A DNA stretch of 64,000 nucleotides from Epilithonimonas sp. JDS (GCF_021261315.1 NZ_JAJSAX010000002.1:310001-374000), one strand, 5' to 3'; shown: positions 1 through 9,158, counted from the first letter of the stretch. Translations and numbers: made by a program. The notes: generated by a model from the letters alone, not told the origin.

Positions 1-518
1 ACATTTCTTTCGGATTTCCCGTTATGAAAACCATTCAGCAACACGCCAAAAAATTTATCGACGTTCACTTGATGATTGTCGAGCCAGAAAAATATGTCGA
101 AGAATTCATCGAGTTAGGAGCCGATTTGGTTTCCGTGCATTATGAAGCCTGCGTTCACCTCCACAGAACTATTAATTTGATTCAAAGCAAAGGTGCAAAA
201 GCCGGTGTTGTACTGAATCCCGCCACTCCGGTTTTGATGCTAGAAGATATCATTGCCGACGTTGATTTGGTTTTGTTGATGAGTGTCAATCCAGGATTTG
301 GTGGACAGAAATTCATTGAGAACACTTACAAAAAGATCAGTGAAACCAAAGATTTGATTTTGAGCAACAACTCCACCGCATTGATAGAAGTTGATGGTGG
401 CGTAAATCTCGACAATGCCGGAAAACTGTTTGATGCAGGCGCAGACGTATTGGTCGCAGGAAATACAGTTTTCTCTTCGCAAGATCCGGAAAGAACGATT
501 GAGCTATTGAAGTTATAA
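1..518 (+). CDS. rpe: Ribulose-phosphate 3-epimerase, 5' end cut by window edge
   Basis: This enzyme interconverts ribulose 5-phosphate and xylulose 5-phosphate in the cytosolic pentose phosphate pathway. The reading frame is open from base 3 and reads ISFGFPV before the first ATG at 24, a segment typical of the Rpe family just before its first conserved histidine stretch, so the gene starts left of the window and the ATG at 24 is internal. Visible TIM-barrel motifs are DVHLMI (metal-binding and catalytic strand), a VNPGFGGQ phosphate-binding loop and EVDGGVN (catalytic Asp). The C-terminal AGADVLVAGNTVF motif is intact. About 165 of the usual 215-220 residues are present. A bidirectional terminator separates it from the convergent ndk. 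Confidence 0.93.
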   Translation, partial: ISFGFPVMKTIQQHAKKFIDVHLMIVEPEKYVEEFIELGADLVSVHYEACVHLHRTINLIQSKGAKAGVVLNPATPVLMLEDIIADVDLVLLMSVNPGFGGQKFIENTYKKISETKDLILSNNSTALIEVDGGVNLDNAGKLFDAGADVLVAGNTVFSSQDPERTIELLKL

Positions 519-529
519 AGTTATTTGGA

Positions 530-638
530 GCTTAATCCCGCTGTCCACTATATCTTTTTATTTTTTCAGAAGATTTGTCATCCAAACAAATTAATGACAA
601 GAAAAAATAAAAAGGATGCCGTTCCCATCGGGGCTATA
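530..638 (-). repeat. Dispersed element A, copy 1
   Basis: Read on the minus strand the element starts ATAGCCCCGATGGGAACGG, runs into CATCC plus a T-run, and ends GATATAGTGGACAGCGGG. Between the borders is a long hairpin: the 14-base arms 554-567 and 601-614 pair perfectly, and the inner arms TTGTCAT (575-581) and ATGACAA (594-600) pair again. Two further copies lie at 23155-23242 and 59765-59882 with the same borders but different stem sequences. It sits between the convergent genes rpe and ndk. Confidence 0.85.
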
Positions 639-650
639 AAACGATACTAC

Positions 651-686
651 AAAAAACAGGCTACCATAAGTGATAGCCTGTTTTTT
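651..686. terminator. Bidirectional terminator between rpe and ndk
   Basis: A perfect 13-bp inverted repeat (651-663 and 674-686, core AACAGGCTA/TAGCCTGTT) with a 10-base loop and A/T tracts on both sides. It can end transcription from rpe on the plus strand and from ndk on the minus strand. Confidence 0.85.
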
Positions 687-707
687 ATATTTAATTTTCA
701 GAACGGA

Positions 708-1127
708 TTAAAAAATCTCTCTTCCTGAAAAATGGAATTGCGCTTCGATCAATGCATTCTCGTCTGAGTCAGAACCGTGAACTGCATTTTCTCCAATACT
801 TCTTGCAAAAAGTTTTCTGATAGTTCCTTCAGCCGCTTCTGCAGGATTTGTCGCACCAATTGTAGTTCTGAAATCTTCCACTGCATTGTCTTTTTCCAAA
901 ACTGCCGCTACGATTGGACCAGAAGACATGAAGTCAACCAACTCTCCGTAAAAGGGTCTTTCAGAATGTACTTCGTAGAATTTTTTAGCGTCAGCAACAG
1001 TAAGTTGCGTCAATTTCAAAGCTTTGATTTTAAAACCAGCTTCACTGATTTTTCCAAGGATCGCACCAATGTGTCCGTCTGCAACCGCATCTGGCTTGAT
1101 CATGGTAAATGTGATTTTTCCTGACAT
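708..1127 (-). CDS. ndk: Nucleoside diphosphate kinase
   Basis: Transfers the gamma phosphate of ATP to nucleoside diphosphates through a phosphohistidine, balancing NTP and dNTP pools. The 139-residue length is normal for bacterial Ndk. Visible motifs are TMIKPDAV near the N-terminus and [12 protein letters not shown] around the phosphorylated His117. The [13 protein letters not shown] segment of the nucleotide-binding site is present. The start ATG at 1127 fits the family, and a minus-strand -7 box TAAATTTG lies about 30 bases upstream. The gene stands alone, convergent with rpe. Confidence 0.97.
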   Translation of the reverse strand: MSGKITFTMIKPDAVADGHIGAILGKISEAGFKIKALKLTQLTVADAKKFYEVHSERPFYGELVDFMSSGPIVAAVLEKDNAVEDFRTTIGATNPAEAAEGTIRKLFARSIGENAVHGSDSDENALIEAQFHFSGREIF

Positions 1128-1156
1128 TATTTTTTAATTTTTGTTTTAAAGAAGTG

Positions 1157-1164
1157 CAAATTTA
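1157..1164 (-). promoter_or_regulatory. TAnnTTTG -7 box of ndk
   Basis: The minus strand reads TAAATTTG here, matching the Bacteroidota -7 consensus, with TTGACAAATG about 20 bases further upstream as a plausible -33 region. The ndk ATG follows 30 bases downstream. Confidence 0.7.
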
Positions 1165-1432
1165 CAATATTTTTTTCTACATTTGTCAACGGAAATTCTT
1201 TTCTGGGAAAAGATATTTTTTGGCACACAGTTTGCTACTTAATATTCGATTCTCATGTTTAATTTGAGTTTTCATGGTTATTAGTTTTTACCCTGCTTCG
1301 GCAGGGTTTTTTGTTTTTGTTCCTAAAAATTTGAAAATAAAAAATCCGCCAAAACACATTGATTTCTTTTGGCGGATTAATAATATGACTTGCGTCAAAT
1401 ATATGTTGTAATCTGATTTAAATAACAAACCC

Positions 1433-1540
1433 GCAGCCCGACTTGAGTGGAAATCCTTTTTTGCATTAACCAATAGTTCAACTAAATTGTAACCGTCGAG
1501 CAAAAAAGATTGGGAACGGAAGGCGGACAAAGCTGCCCAA
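1433..1540 (+). repeat. Dispersed element B, copy 1
   Basis: The element starts GCAGCCCGACTTGAGTGG, continues AAATCCTTTTTTGC, and ends GCAAAAAAGATTGGGAACGG followed by AAGGCGGACAAAGCTGCCC. The 9-base arms CTTTTTTGC (1456-1464) and GCAAAAAAG (1500-1508) pair perfectly. It begins three bases past the purF stop codon and fills most of the 416-base gap between ndk and purF. Copies 2 and 3 are at 26480-26585 and 14450-14510. No gene is supported in this gap; the open frame at 1288-1551 only reads through the repeat. Confidence 0.85.
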
Positions 1541-1543
1541 ATT

Positions 1544-3067
1544 TTAATCACCCTGATCTACAAATGCTAATTCGTCTGGGTTTTTCACTGGATATTTCTC
1601 CGTAAAGCATCCGAAACAATGATCAGGCGAACCTAAAATTCCTATCAAATTATCAACACTTAGAAACTCCAAACTGTCAACATCCAGATATTTTCTGAGT
1701 TCTTCTTTATTCATATTGGCAGAAATCAAATCGTCCTTAGTTGGCGTATCAATTCCGAGGAAACAAGGCGCTATAATTGGTGGAGACACACTTCTGAAGT
1801 GAATTTCCTTCACACCTGCATTTTTCAGGATCTTCACCAAACGTTTGGAAGTTGTCCCACGAACGATAGAATCATCGATGATCACAACTCTTTTTCCTTT
1901 GATTTCAGAAACGATCGGATTCAGTTTTAGGTTGACCAAATGTTCTCTCATCTCCTGAGAAGGAATAATGAATGATCTTCCAATATATCTATTTTTAATC
2001 AAAACCGGACGAAAAGGAATACCGGAAGCTTTAGAAAATCCAATTGCAGCCGGAACACCAGAATCTGGAACACCAATCACAATATCTGCATCCACAGGCG
2101 CCTGCTCCCAAATTTTCATCCCGGATTTCTCACGCACCTCGTGAACATTGATGCCTTCTAAAGTGGAATCTGGTCTTGCAAAATAAATATATTCGAAAGC
2201 ACAGATCTTGTTGACACAGTCGTCTTTCACAATGTAAGATTGCAAACCTTCTTCGTTATCACTTGTATAAATGATCTCGCCAGGCAAAACATCACGCACA
2301 TATTGCGCTCCTACTCCATCCAAAGCACAACTTTCTGAAGCGACAACAAACGTATTCTCATCTATCGCGCCCAAAACCAAAGGTCTGATGCCGTTGAAAT
2401 CCCTGAAAGCAAAGAATTTATTTCTGGTAATTCCCACTACAGAATATGCACCTTCGATCTTTTCCATCGTCGCTTTGATTGCGCCACGAAGTCCCAAGTC
2501 AAGATTTTTTTGAATTAATCTTAAAATAACCTCGGTGTCAGACGTTGCGCGGAAAACCACGCCTTCATCTTCGAGTTCTTTTCTTAGTTGCTTCGCATTG
2601 GTCAGATTCCCGTTGTGAGCAATGGAAAGAATGATCTGATCATATTCATTCTTTGCAAAGAACGGCTGAAAGTTATATTTCTTTTTGTCTCCCGCAGTCG
2701 TATATCTGGTGTGACCGATAACGGTGCTTCCCATATATTGCTGAGGATCTTCTATTGATTTGAAAACGTCCAAAACCAGACCTTCATCTTTGACAGAATG
2801 GATCTTTCCGTTGTTCCCTACAGCTATCCCGCAAGCTTCCTGGCCACGGTGCTGCAAAGCAAAAAGTCCGAACTGTGACAACGAAAAGGTGTCTTGATTC
2901 TCTGTAGAATGCAATCCAAAAACGCCACATTCCTCTTCCATTTTATCAAAAGGATAATGAGCTTCCTTTTCTTCTTTGGAAAGATGCTTGGTTTCTTCGA
3001 ATTCCTGATAGCGGTTTTGGAAAGCATATTTCGGTAATGTGCTATATTCTTGAAATTCTAAATCCAT
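1544..3067 (-). CDS. purF: Amidophosphoribosyltransferase
   Basis: Catalyses the first committed step of purine synthesis, making 5-phosphoribosylamine from PRPP and glutamine. The N-terminal class II glutaminase domain should begin at the catalytic cysteine in EEECGVFGLH, which is residue 47 here, so about 46 residues would have to be removed as a propeptide. The PRPP loop is VVIIDDSIVRGTT. Cysteines in KICAFEYIYF, APCFLGIDTP and HCFGCF match the four ligands of the [4Fe-4S] cluster of the Bacillus-type enzyme. It lies 16 bases after purC, so the two are probably cotranscribed. Its length of 507 fits the family plus the extension. Confidence 0.96.
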   Translation of the reverse strand: MDLEFQEYSTLPKYAFQNRYQEFEETKHLSKEEKEAHYPFDKMEEECGVFGLHSTENQDTFSLSQFGLFALQHRGQEACGIAVGNNGKIHSVKDEGLVLDVFKSIEDPQQYMGSTVIGHTRYTTAGDKKKYNFQPFFAKNEYDQIILSIAHNGNLTNAKQLRKELEDEGVVFRATSDTEVILRLIQKNLDLGLRGAIKATMEKIEGAYSVVGITRNKFFAFRDFNGIRPLVLGAIDENTFVVASESCALDGVGAQYVRDVLPGEIIYTSDNEEGLQSYIVKDDCVNKICAFEYIYFARPDSTLEGINVHEVREKSGMKIWEQAPVDADIVIGVPDSGVPAAIGFSKASGIPFRPVLIKNRYIGRSFIIPSQEMREHLVNLKLNPIVSEIKGKRVVIIDDSIVRGTTSKRLVKILKNAGVKEIHFRSVSPPIIAPCFLGIDTPTKDDLISANMNKEELRKYLDVDSLEFLSVDNLIGILGSPDHCFGCFTEKYPVKNPDELAFVDQGD

Positions 3068-3083
3068 TGATTTGGTTTTTGGA

Positions 3084-3818
3084 TTATTTAGCTAAAGCGG
3101 TTTGTAGTCTGTCGTAGATCTCAACGTAAGCTTCTGTGATCTCACCCAGATCTCTTCTGAATCTATCCTTATCCAGCTTTTTCATCGTGTCCTTGTCCCA
3201 AAGTCTGCAAGTATCTGGAGAAATCTCATCTGCCAAAACAATTTTGCCATCAGAGGTTTTTCCCAACTCGATCTTGAAATCTACAAGAATCACATTAGCT
3301 TTATCAAACAGGTCGATCAAAAGTTGGTTGATCTTATCTGTCAAAGCGTACATTTCGTTTAGTTCATCATAAGTCGCTGCACCAAGGAAAACTGCGTGAT
3401 GATCGTTGATCAACGGATCTCCAAGGTCGTCTCTTTTATAACAAAGATCAAAAATAGTGACTGGTGATTTCAGACCTTCCTCCACGCCCAATCTCTGAGC
3501 CATACTTCCGGCAACGTAGTTACGAACGACCATTTCCAAAGGAATGATGTCCACTTTTTTTACCAGCTGCTCTCTGTCATCCAATTTTGCGATGAAGTGC
3601 GTTGGAATTCCCCTTTCTGCAAGATATCCGAAAATAAGTGTAGAAATTGCATTGTTCAGTTCGCCTTTTCTATCGAACTGTCCACGTTTTTGTGCATTGA
3701 AGGCTGTAGCATCATCTTTGTAACGTACCACAACTTCGTCAGGCTTGTCTGTAGCAAAAACCTGTTTAGCCTTACCTTCGTAAAGCATTTCTTTCTTTTG
3801 ACTCATAATGACTTTCAT
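3084..3818 (-). CDS. purC: Phosphoribosylaminoimidazole-succinocarboxamide synthase (SAICAR synthetase)
   Basis: Ligates aspartate to CAIR with ATP in purine biosynthesis. The hallmarks are LYEGKAKQVFA at the N-terminus, MVVRNYVAGSMAQRLG in the middle, DFKIELGKT, and DEISPDTCRLWD with catalytic and Mg-binding acids. At 244 residues it is normal size. An alternative start at the internal Met5 (MSQKKEML) would fit just as well. It is the first gene of a two-gene purC-purF unit, with a -7 box about 67 bases upstream. Confidence 0.96.
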   Translation of the reverse strand: MKVIMSQKKEMLYEGKAKQVFATDKPDEVVVRYKDDATAFNAQKRGQFDRKGELNNAISTLIFGYLAERGIPTHFIAKLDDREQLVKKVDIIPLEMVVRNYVAGSMAQRLGVEEGLKSPVTIFDLCYKRDDLGDPLINDHHAVFLGAATYDELNEMYALTDKINQLLIDLFDKANVILVDFKIELGKTSDGKIVLADEISPDTCRLWDKDTMKKLDKDRFRRDLGEITEAYVEIYDRLQTALAK

Positions 3819-3884
3819 TTTTTCAAACAGAATTCGCTTTCACGACTATTTCCGTTCAAACTTTTTACTGATTAGATTTACGCA

Positions 3885-3892
3885 CAAATTTA
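3885..3892 (-). promoter_or_regulatory. TAnnTTTG -7 box of purC-purF
   Basis: The minus strand reads TAAATTTG. The implied leader to the purC start is about 60 bases. I see no clear purine riboswitch fold in it. Confidence 0.6.
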
Positions 3893-3944
3893 CGAATTTT
3901 TTACATAAAATTAATACCACAGGATAAGAAGGTCATCAAATAAA

Positions 3945-3970
3945 AAAAAGCCAATTTTCAAAGGCTTTTT
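3945..3970 (-). terminator. Terminator of the T9SS nuclease gene
   Basis: Arms AAAAAGCC (3945-3952) and GGCTTTTT (3963-3970) form a hairpin just past the nuclease stop codon on the minus strand. A run of T follows in that direction. Confidence 0.8.
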
Positions 3971-3996
3971 AAATCATATTTGGAAAAAACTTAATT

Positions 3997-5841
3997 TTAT
4001 CTTTTGATAAATTTTACAGATTTTCCGTCGATGTTCAAGATATAGGTATTTGGTAGCAATGAGCTGACGTTGATCGATTTTTGATTAACGAATGGATTAG
4101 GAATATCCTTAATTAATTTACCGGAAAGATCATAAATTTTGGCAGATTTAACTTTACTGACTTCGCCGTTAATATTAATAACATCTGTAACAGGATTTGG
4201 ATAGATATTAAAATCCGTTGATTGATTTGCAATATCAGTAACAGCCAAGTTTCCTAAATTCAAACAATAATCTGACGAATAAGTTGTCCATTCTGCGATG
4301 TCAAAAGTTGAAGTTGGATTGGTTACGTTTGCGTTTCTATAAAGTGATTTATTGGCATTTGTATTATCAATACCTTTCGTTCCAATTGCATCTACAGTTC
4401 CGGTTTTGTAAGAAAGATCAACATAATTATTGCCTGTGAAAGTAAGAGCTGGCGCAGCACTCACAAACTTAGCATTCGGAACATTGAAACAGCTAAAATT
4501 TGCATTTGGATTGATTGCTACAAAGCTTTGGTTGTTTTCTATTTCGCCTTCAAGCTCAAAAGGTTCTCCAAAATAATAAGTAGTTCCTTTGTACTGAATA
4601 TATAATTTATAACCATTTAGATTGACTTTGTGACCAGTTCTGTTGGCGATTTCCAAAGCTTTGTTATTTCCGGATCCTTCAAGATATTTGATTATCTGTA
4701 AATCTTTTGCAAAAACATCTGTAGTCAAAGTTGTGACGTTCAAAGTATTGCTTTGCGGACTTTCCAGATAAGCATTATCGTAAGCTTTAACCGTGAAATT
4801 ATAATTCGTATCGGGAGTCAAATGATCAATGGAAATCGAATTTGTTTTTGAAGTCGCGACCAAAACATTATCCTGATAAATCCTGTAACCAACTACATCA
4901 GATTCAAGATTTGGCTGCCAAGTCAGATTTACAAAGTACGCAGAATTTCTTGCTAATAACAATGAAGAAGGCGCTGCCGGAGCAACACTATCTGGAGTTT
5001 GATTCCAAATTGAAGCAATCCATTCCGGATGATCAATGAAAGGATTTCTGTTTTTCTGAAGGTTGTAAACAGCATTATTACGATCAATTTCTCTCTGCGA
5101 AACAGGATCTTGCTGATGCCAATTCAGAAGCATTGCAATGTACCAGTTTTCATATGCTTTTTCCTCACTTCCGTCAAGTGGATTTTGATCTTTCGTTGGA
5201 TCTGCATTGGTGCTGAAATTGAAAGCTCCCAATTTCCCTTCATATCGTACAGCAAAATACAAAAGCGTTCTTGCAACGTCACCTTTGAACTCATCAATCG
5301 GTTCGAAAACTCTTCCTGTGTAAGTCGCATTGGGCGTTCCATTCAGAGCTTGTTTTGATCCATTGGTAAAATTATAATATACCGTCGAACCTGCTTTTCC
5401 GTAAGGATAATTGCTCCTTAATTGATTAACTCTCGCATCCGTCGGAACTACGAAAAATAAATCGGAATACATAGGATACGCACTGTTGAAAGAACTTTGC
5501 GGCATCATATGTTCACGGTTCCAGCCCAGACCTTCGGCGTTGGCGCTTCCAATCAGATTGGCGCTTGTGTAGTTGTAAGCATCCGGACCACTTGGAATTT
5601 CGGAATAAATATCTAAAATAGTTCCGTCATTTTCATAATATTTATCCAAATCTGTTTGATTGACAGTCGTTTTCAAATCATCATAATGATAAGTGTAAAC
5701 TTTTGTCGAAATAATATCGTGGAGCTTCGTTTTCAGAGCATAACCAGTCAGACTTTCTGTTCCTGAGTAATATCCGGCTGGAGCTTGAGCTACTGCTAGA
5801 ACGGGAAAAACAGATAAAATAAATAAGTATTTTTTCAACAT
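3997..5841 (-). CDS. Secreted endonuclease I family nuclease with T9SS sorting domain
   Basis: A signal peptide (LFILSVFPVLAVAQA) leads into an endonuclease I domain with the beta-beta-alpha metal motif REHMMPQSSF and the paired NQLRSNYPYG segment, roughly residues 30-290. A fibronectin type III domain (about 295-375) follows, then a lamin-tail-like domain (about 380-530), and a C-terminal T9SS type A sorting domain with NIYPNPVTD and a closing YILNIDGKSVKFIKR. The protein is therefore expected to be exported, passed through the type IX system and released or surface-bound, where it would degrade DNA or RNA for phosphate and nucleosides. The exact substrate cannot be read from sequence. It is monocistronic, with its own terminator. 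Confidence 0.9.
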   Translation of the reverse strand: MLKKYLFILSVFPVLAVAQAPAGYYSGTESLTGYALKTKLHDIISTKVYTYHYDDLKTTVNQTDLDKYYENDGTILDIYSEIPSGPDAYNYTSANLIGSANAEGLGWNREHMMPQSSFNSAYPMYSDLFFVVPTDARVNQLRSNYPYGKAGSTVYYNFTNGSKQALNGTPNATYTGRVFEPIDEFKGDVARTLLYFAVRYEGKLGAFNFSTNADPTKDQNPLDGSEEKAYENWYIAMLLNWHQQDPVSQREIDRNNAVYNLQKNRNPFIDHPEWIASIWNQTPDSVAPAAPSSLLLARNSAYFVNLTWQPNLESDVVGYRIYQDNVLVATSKTNSISIDHLTPDTNYNFTVKAYDNAYLESPQSNTLNVTTLTTDVFAKDLQIIKYLEGSGNNKALEIANRTGHKVNLNGYKLYIQYKGTTYYFGEPFELEGEIENNQSFVAINPNANFSCFNVPNAKFVSAAPALTFTGNNYVDLSYKTGTVDAIGTKGIDNTNANKSLYRNANVTNPTSTFDIAEWTTYSSDYCLNLGNLAVTDIANQSTDFNIYPNPVTDVININGEVSKVKSAKIYDLSGKLIKDIPNPFVNQKSINVSSLLPNTYILNIDGKSVKFIKR

Positions 5842-5948
5842 AAAAATGTTTTTAAATCGGATTATAAAAATATCATTTTTTTATAAGACTTTATTTATTT
5901 TTTTGAATTTGAATATTAATAATGATTTACATTCATCAAGTAAACAAA

Positions 5949-5972
5949 AAATCCCCTAAAAAAAGGGGATTT
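5949..5972 (-). terminator. Terminator of the DUF349 gene
   Basis: AAATCCCC (5949-5956) pairs with GGGGATTT (5965-5972), followed by A/T-rich DNA, 22 bases beyond the stop codon at 5995. Confidence 0.8.
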
Positions 5973-5994
5973 ACATCTTTATCAACAAATAACT

Positions 5995-7887
5995 TTATTC
6001 TCCGGCAATAATATTATGAAGAGTCAGCTTCAGGCTATCCAATTGTTCTTTTTTACTGTCCAATTTCTCGTAAGTATCTTTCAACAATGGATTGTCGCGT
6101 GTCGCAGTCCCAAAGAATGATAAGTTGTTTTCAAGCTGCACAATCTCCGATTCCAGATCAGCCACCTGATTCTTTATCTTTCTAGCTTTGTCCGTCAACT
6201 GGCTTTCAGAAAGGTTTTCTTCTTTCAGATCAAACTCATTGATCTTGTTAAGTTTTAGTTTTTCTCTCAGCGTTTTGTTGAATTCCGTATTGATGGACAA
6301 TTTATCTTTCGGAACTTTCCCAATCGCGTTCCAGGCATTCTTGATGTTTTCAATCTTTTCAACAGAACCTTCCTCGTCTGTCAATGCTTTTAAATCCTCA
6401 AGCAAAGCTTTTTTAGCTTTATAATTCTCTTTCCAGTTGTCGCCTGTCGCGTTATTTTTCTCTCTGTAATTTTTGAAGAATGTATTGCAAGCATCACGGA
6501 ACTCATCCCAAACTTTGTTCGCCTGGCTTCTAGGAACGTGACCAATAGTTTTCCAATCTTCCTGAAGTTTTTTGAAAAGTGGAACTACTACATCCCAATC
6601 TTCGGAATTCATATTGTCCTGAGCCGTTTTTATTAATGCTTGTTTTGCTTCAAGGTTATGAATTTGAGAACCTTTCAGATTTTTATAGAAATCATTTTTA
6701 CCGGTATTGAATTCTCTCAAAACTACTTTGAAATCTGTCCAGTTTTGATTCGAAATTTTCTTTGGAACCGGACCGAGTTTCAAAAACTCAGTACGCAGAT
6801 CCTCTACTCTTTTGATCGCCTGCTGCCAATAGCTGTGATTGATAGATTCCGGCTTTGCGAGCGTTTTCAGCTCTTCAATGATTTTGGTTTTCTTCTCAAG
6901 ATTTTCCAATTGCTCAGATTCTATTACTGCAATCAATTCGGATTTTCTCTCGTGAATTTTATTTGAAATTTCTTTGAATTCTTCCCAAGTTTTTTCACGA
7001 AATTCTTCCGCAACCGGCTCAGCTTCTTCTTTCCAAAGTTTGTGAAGATATTGTAATTCATTCAATGCTTTCTGAACCACTTTTTCGTCAAGCAATTCTT
7101 TGGCTCTTGAGATGATGTGTTGTCTTTTTTCAAGATTGTGGGCAAATTCCTGATGAAGAAATTCTTTATTCAAATCCAGCATCTCATTGAACATTTTCAG
7201 ATGATGGAAATAATTATTATTTAGATTTTTAAATTCGGATTTTGCAACTTGTCCCGCATTTCCCCAGGCTTCTTTGATCTCTCTAATCGATTTGAAAAGA
7301 TTAACGCCAGGTTCGGAATTGGAATAAAGATTTTTCAGTCTTTCGATAATTCCCAGCCTTTCGTCCAGATTTTTCTGATGATCGGCTTCCTGGGATTTAT
7401 GGAATTTGTCCTGTTTTTCCCGGAAGATATTCACCAATGCAGTCAGTTTTGAAGCTTGCGGATGATGAAATTCAAAATGTTCCTCTGCATTTCCTTGTTC
7501 TACAAACTCGTGCTTTTTATCTTCTACTTCGTCAGCAACTTTATGATTCGCATGATCTCTGAGTGCATTGAATTTTTTCGATAATGAATGAGAATCATCT
7601 TTGTTGACGATAGTTTCCATTTCGTCCAAAGTCTCTTTCAAAGAGAGATTGGAATAGTTTTCTTCTGCGATTTCGACTTCCTGATGTTCGGATTCCGTTT
7701 CAATTTCTGATTTTTCTTCTGCAGCAACTTCTTCTACTGATTCTGCCTCAGCAGATTCTAATTCAGATTCTGGTTTTTCGTTTTCCGAAACTTCTTCCGG
7801 AGTCACTTCCTCTACTGATTGATTTTCAATAGGATCGACTTCAGAATTTGGTTTTTCAATTTCAGGATTTTCGTTTTCAATACTCAT
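5995..7887 (-). CDS. DUF349 repeat protein
   Basis: A 630-residue cytoplasmic protein with no signal peptide. The first 85 residues are very rich in Glu and low in complexity. The rest is a chain of helical repeats of about 70 residues matching DUF349, recognisable by repeating W-centred patterns such as LFKSIREIKEAWGNAGQV, LQYLHKLWKEEAEPV, LQEDWKTIGHVPR and IKNAWNAIGKVPKD. The C-terminal 70 residues are predicted coiled coil. Family members are common in Bacteroidota; the function is not established. Monocistronic, divergent from queA. Confidence 0.85.
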   Translation of the reverse strand: MSIENENPEIEKPNSEVDPIENQSVEEVTPEEVSENEKPESELESAEAESVEEVAAEEKSEIETESEHQEVEIAEENYSNLSLKETLDEMETIVNKDDSHSLSKKFNALRDHANHKVADEVEDKKHEFVEQGNAEEHFEFHHPQASKLTALVNIFREKQDKFHKSQEADHQKNLDERLGIIERLKNLYSNSEPGVNLFKSIREIKEAWGNAGQVAKSEFKNLNNNYFHHLKMFNEMLDLNKEFLHQEFAHNLEKRQHIISRAKELLDEKVVQKALNELQYLHKLWKEEAEPVAEEFREKTWEEFKEISNKIHERKSELIAVIESEQLENLEKKTKIIEELKTLAKPESINHSYWQQAIKRVEDLRTEFLKLGPVPKKISNQNWTDFKVVLREFNTGKNDFYKNLKGSQIHNLEAKQALIKTAQDNMNSEDWDVVVPLFKKLQEDWKTIGHVPRSQANKVWDEFRDACNTFFKNYREKNNATGDNWKENYKAKKALLEDLKALTDEEGSVEKIENIKNAWNAIGKVPKDKLSINTEFNKTLREKLKLNKINEFDLKEENLSESQLTDKARKIKNQVADLESEIVQLENNLSFFGTATRDNPLLKDTYEKLDSKKEQLDSLKLTLHNIIAGE

Positions 7888-8060
7888 AACAAAGCGAATT
7901 AATTGGCGATAACAACTTTTAAATGCACTAAATTAAATGTTTTTTGTAGAAAACACCAAATAACATTACTAATTTTCTAAAAAAATATTAAATAGTTCAC
8001 AATGTCATCAATCCGGTTTTCAAAAAATCAGTTTTACTTGACAAAGGCCTTCTAATGTTG

Positions 8061-8068
8061 TATCTTTG
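8061..8068 (+). promoter_or_regulatory. TAnnTTTG -7 box of queA
   Basis: TATCTTTG with TTGACAAAG about 20 bases upstream is a full Bacteroidota promoter. The queA start follows 40 bases later, which shows that the upstream in-frame ATG at 8055 cannot be the start. Confidence 0.8.
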
Positions 8069-8108
8069 CCATTCCTATAAATTTAAAACAATAAAATCCG
8101 TAAATTTT

Positions 8109-9158
8109 ATGAAGACATCCGATTTTAATTTTGATCTGCCAGAAGAATTATTAGCAGAACATCCATCAGAAAACCGCGACGAAGCGAGACTGATGGTGCT
8201 TGACAGAAAAACTGAAACTATCACACACCGTCTTTTCAAAGATGTCATCGAATATTTCGACGAAAAAGATCTGTTTATTTTCAATAATACTAAAGTTTTC
8301 CCTGCAAGACTATTCGGAAACAAAGAAAAAACCGGTGCTAAAATCGAGGTTTTCCTGCTAAGAGAATTAGATCGTGAAACCCGCGTTTGGGACGTTTTGG
8401 TTGATCCTGCAAGAAAAATCAGAATTGGTAACAAATTATTCTTCACAGAAGACGAATCTTTGGTTGCTGAAGTTATCGACAACACGACTTCAAGAGGAAG
8501 AACTTTGAGATTTTTATTCGACGGTTCTTACGAAGAATTCCGTTCAAAACTGACAGAACTTGGAGAAACGCCACTTCCAAAATACATCAAGAGAGATGTT
8601 GAGCCGGAAGATGCTGAAAGATATCAGACGATCTACGCAAAAGTGGAAGGTGCTGTTGCTGCGCCAACTGCCGGTCTGCATTTCTCAAAACATTTGATGA
8701 AAAGACTGGAAATCAAAGGAATAGATTTTGCTGAAATTACACTTCACGTGGGTCTTGGAACCTTCAACCCAATTGAAGTTGAAGATCTTTCCAAGCACAA
8801 AATGGAATCCGAAGAAGCTATCATTGATGAAAAAAATGCAGAGAAAATCAACAGAGCTGTTGAGGAAGGACGCAGAGTTTGTGCAGTTGGTACAACTACA
8901 ATGAGAGCTTTGGAAACGTCTGTTTCTTCTAACAAAAAGATTTCGGCTTACAGAGGCTGGACAAACAAATTCATCTATCCGCCACACGATTTTGGTGTTG
9001 CGAACGCAATGATTACAAACTTCCACACACCAAAATCTACATTGATTATGATGATTGCCGCTTTCGCAAACAAAGATTTTGTGATGAGAGCTTATGAGGA
9101 AGCCATCAAAGAAAAATACAAATTCTATTCTTACGGAGATGCGATGTTGATCCTTTAA
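8109..9158 (+). CDS. queA: S-adenosylmethionine:tRNA ribosyltransferase-isomerase
   Basis: Transfers and isomerises the ribosyl part of AdoMet onto preQ1 in tRNA to give epoxyqueuosine, the penultimate step of queuosine synthesis. The 349-residue frame begins [19 protein letters not shown], the standard QueA N-terminus. The family segments [35 protein letters not shown] and the C-terminal [10 protein letters not shown] are intact. I placed the start at 8109 rather than 8055 because the promoter -7 box lies between the two. No other queuosine gene is in the window. Confidence 0.96.
   Translation: MKTSDFNFDLPEELLAEHPSENRDEARLMVLDRKTETITHRLFKDVIEYFDEKDLFIFNNTKVFPARLFGNKEKTGAKIEVFLLRELDRETRVWDVLVDPARKIRIGNKLFFTEDESLVAEVIDNTTSRGRTLRFLFDGSYEEFRSKLTELGETPLPKYIKRDVEPEDAERYQTIYAKVEGAVAAPTAGLHFSKHLMKRLEIKGIDFAEITLHVGLGTFNPIEVEDLSKHKMESEEAIIDEKNAEKINRAVEEGRRVCAVGTTTMRALETSVSSNKKISAYRGWTNKFIYPPHDFGVANAMITNFHTPKSTLIMMIAAFANKDFVMRAYEEAIKEKYKFYSYGDAMLIL

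Noticed and set aside
8055-8108. Upstream ATG extension of queA
   Set aside because: The promoter -7 box lies between this ATG and the conserved QueA start, so the longer form cannot be made from that promoter.
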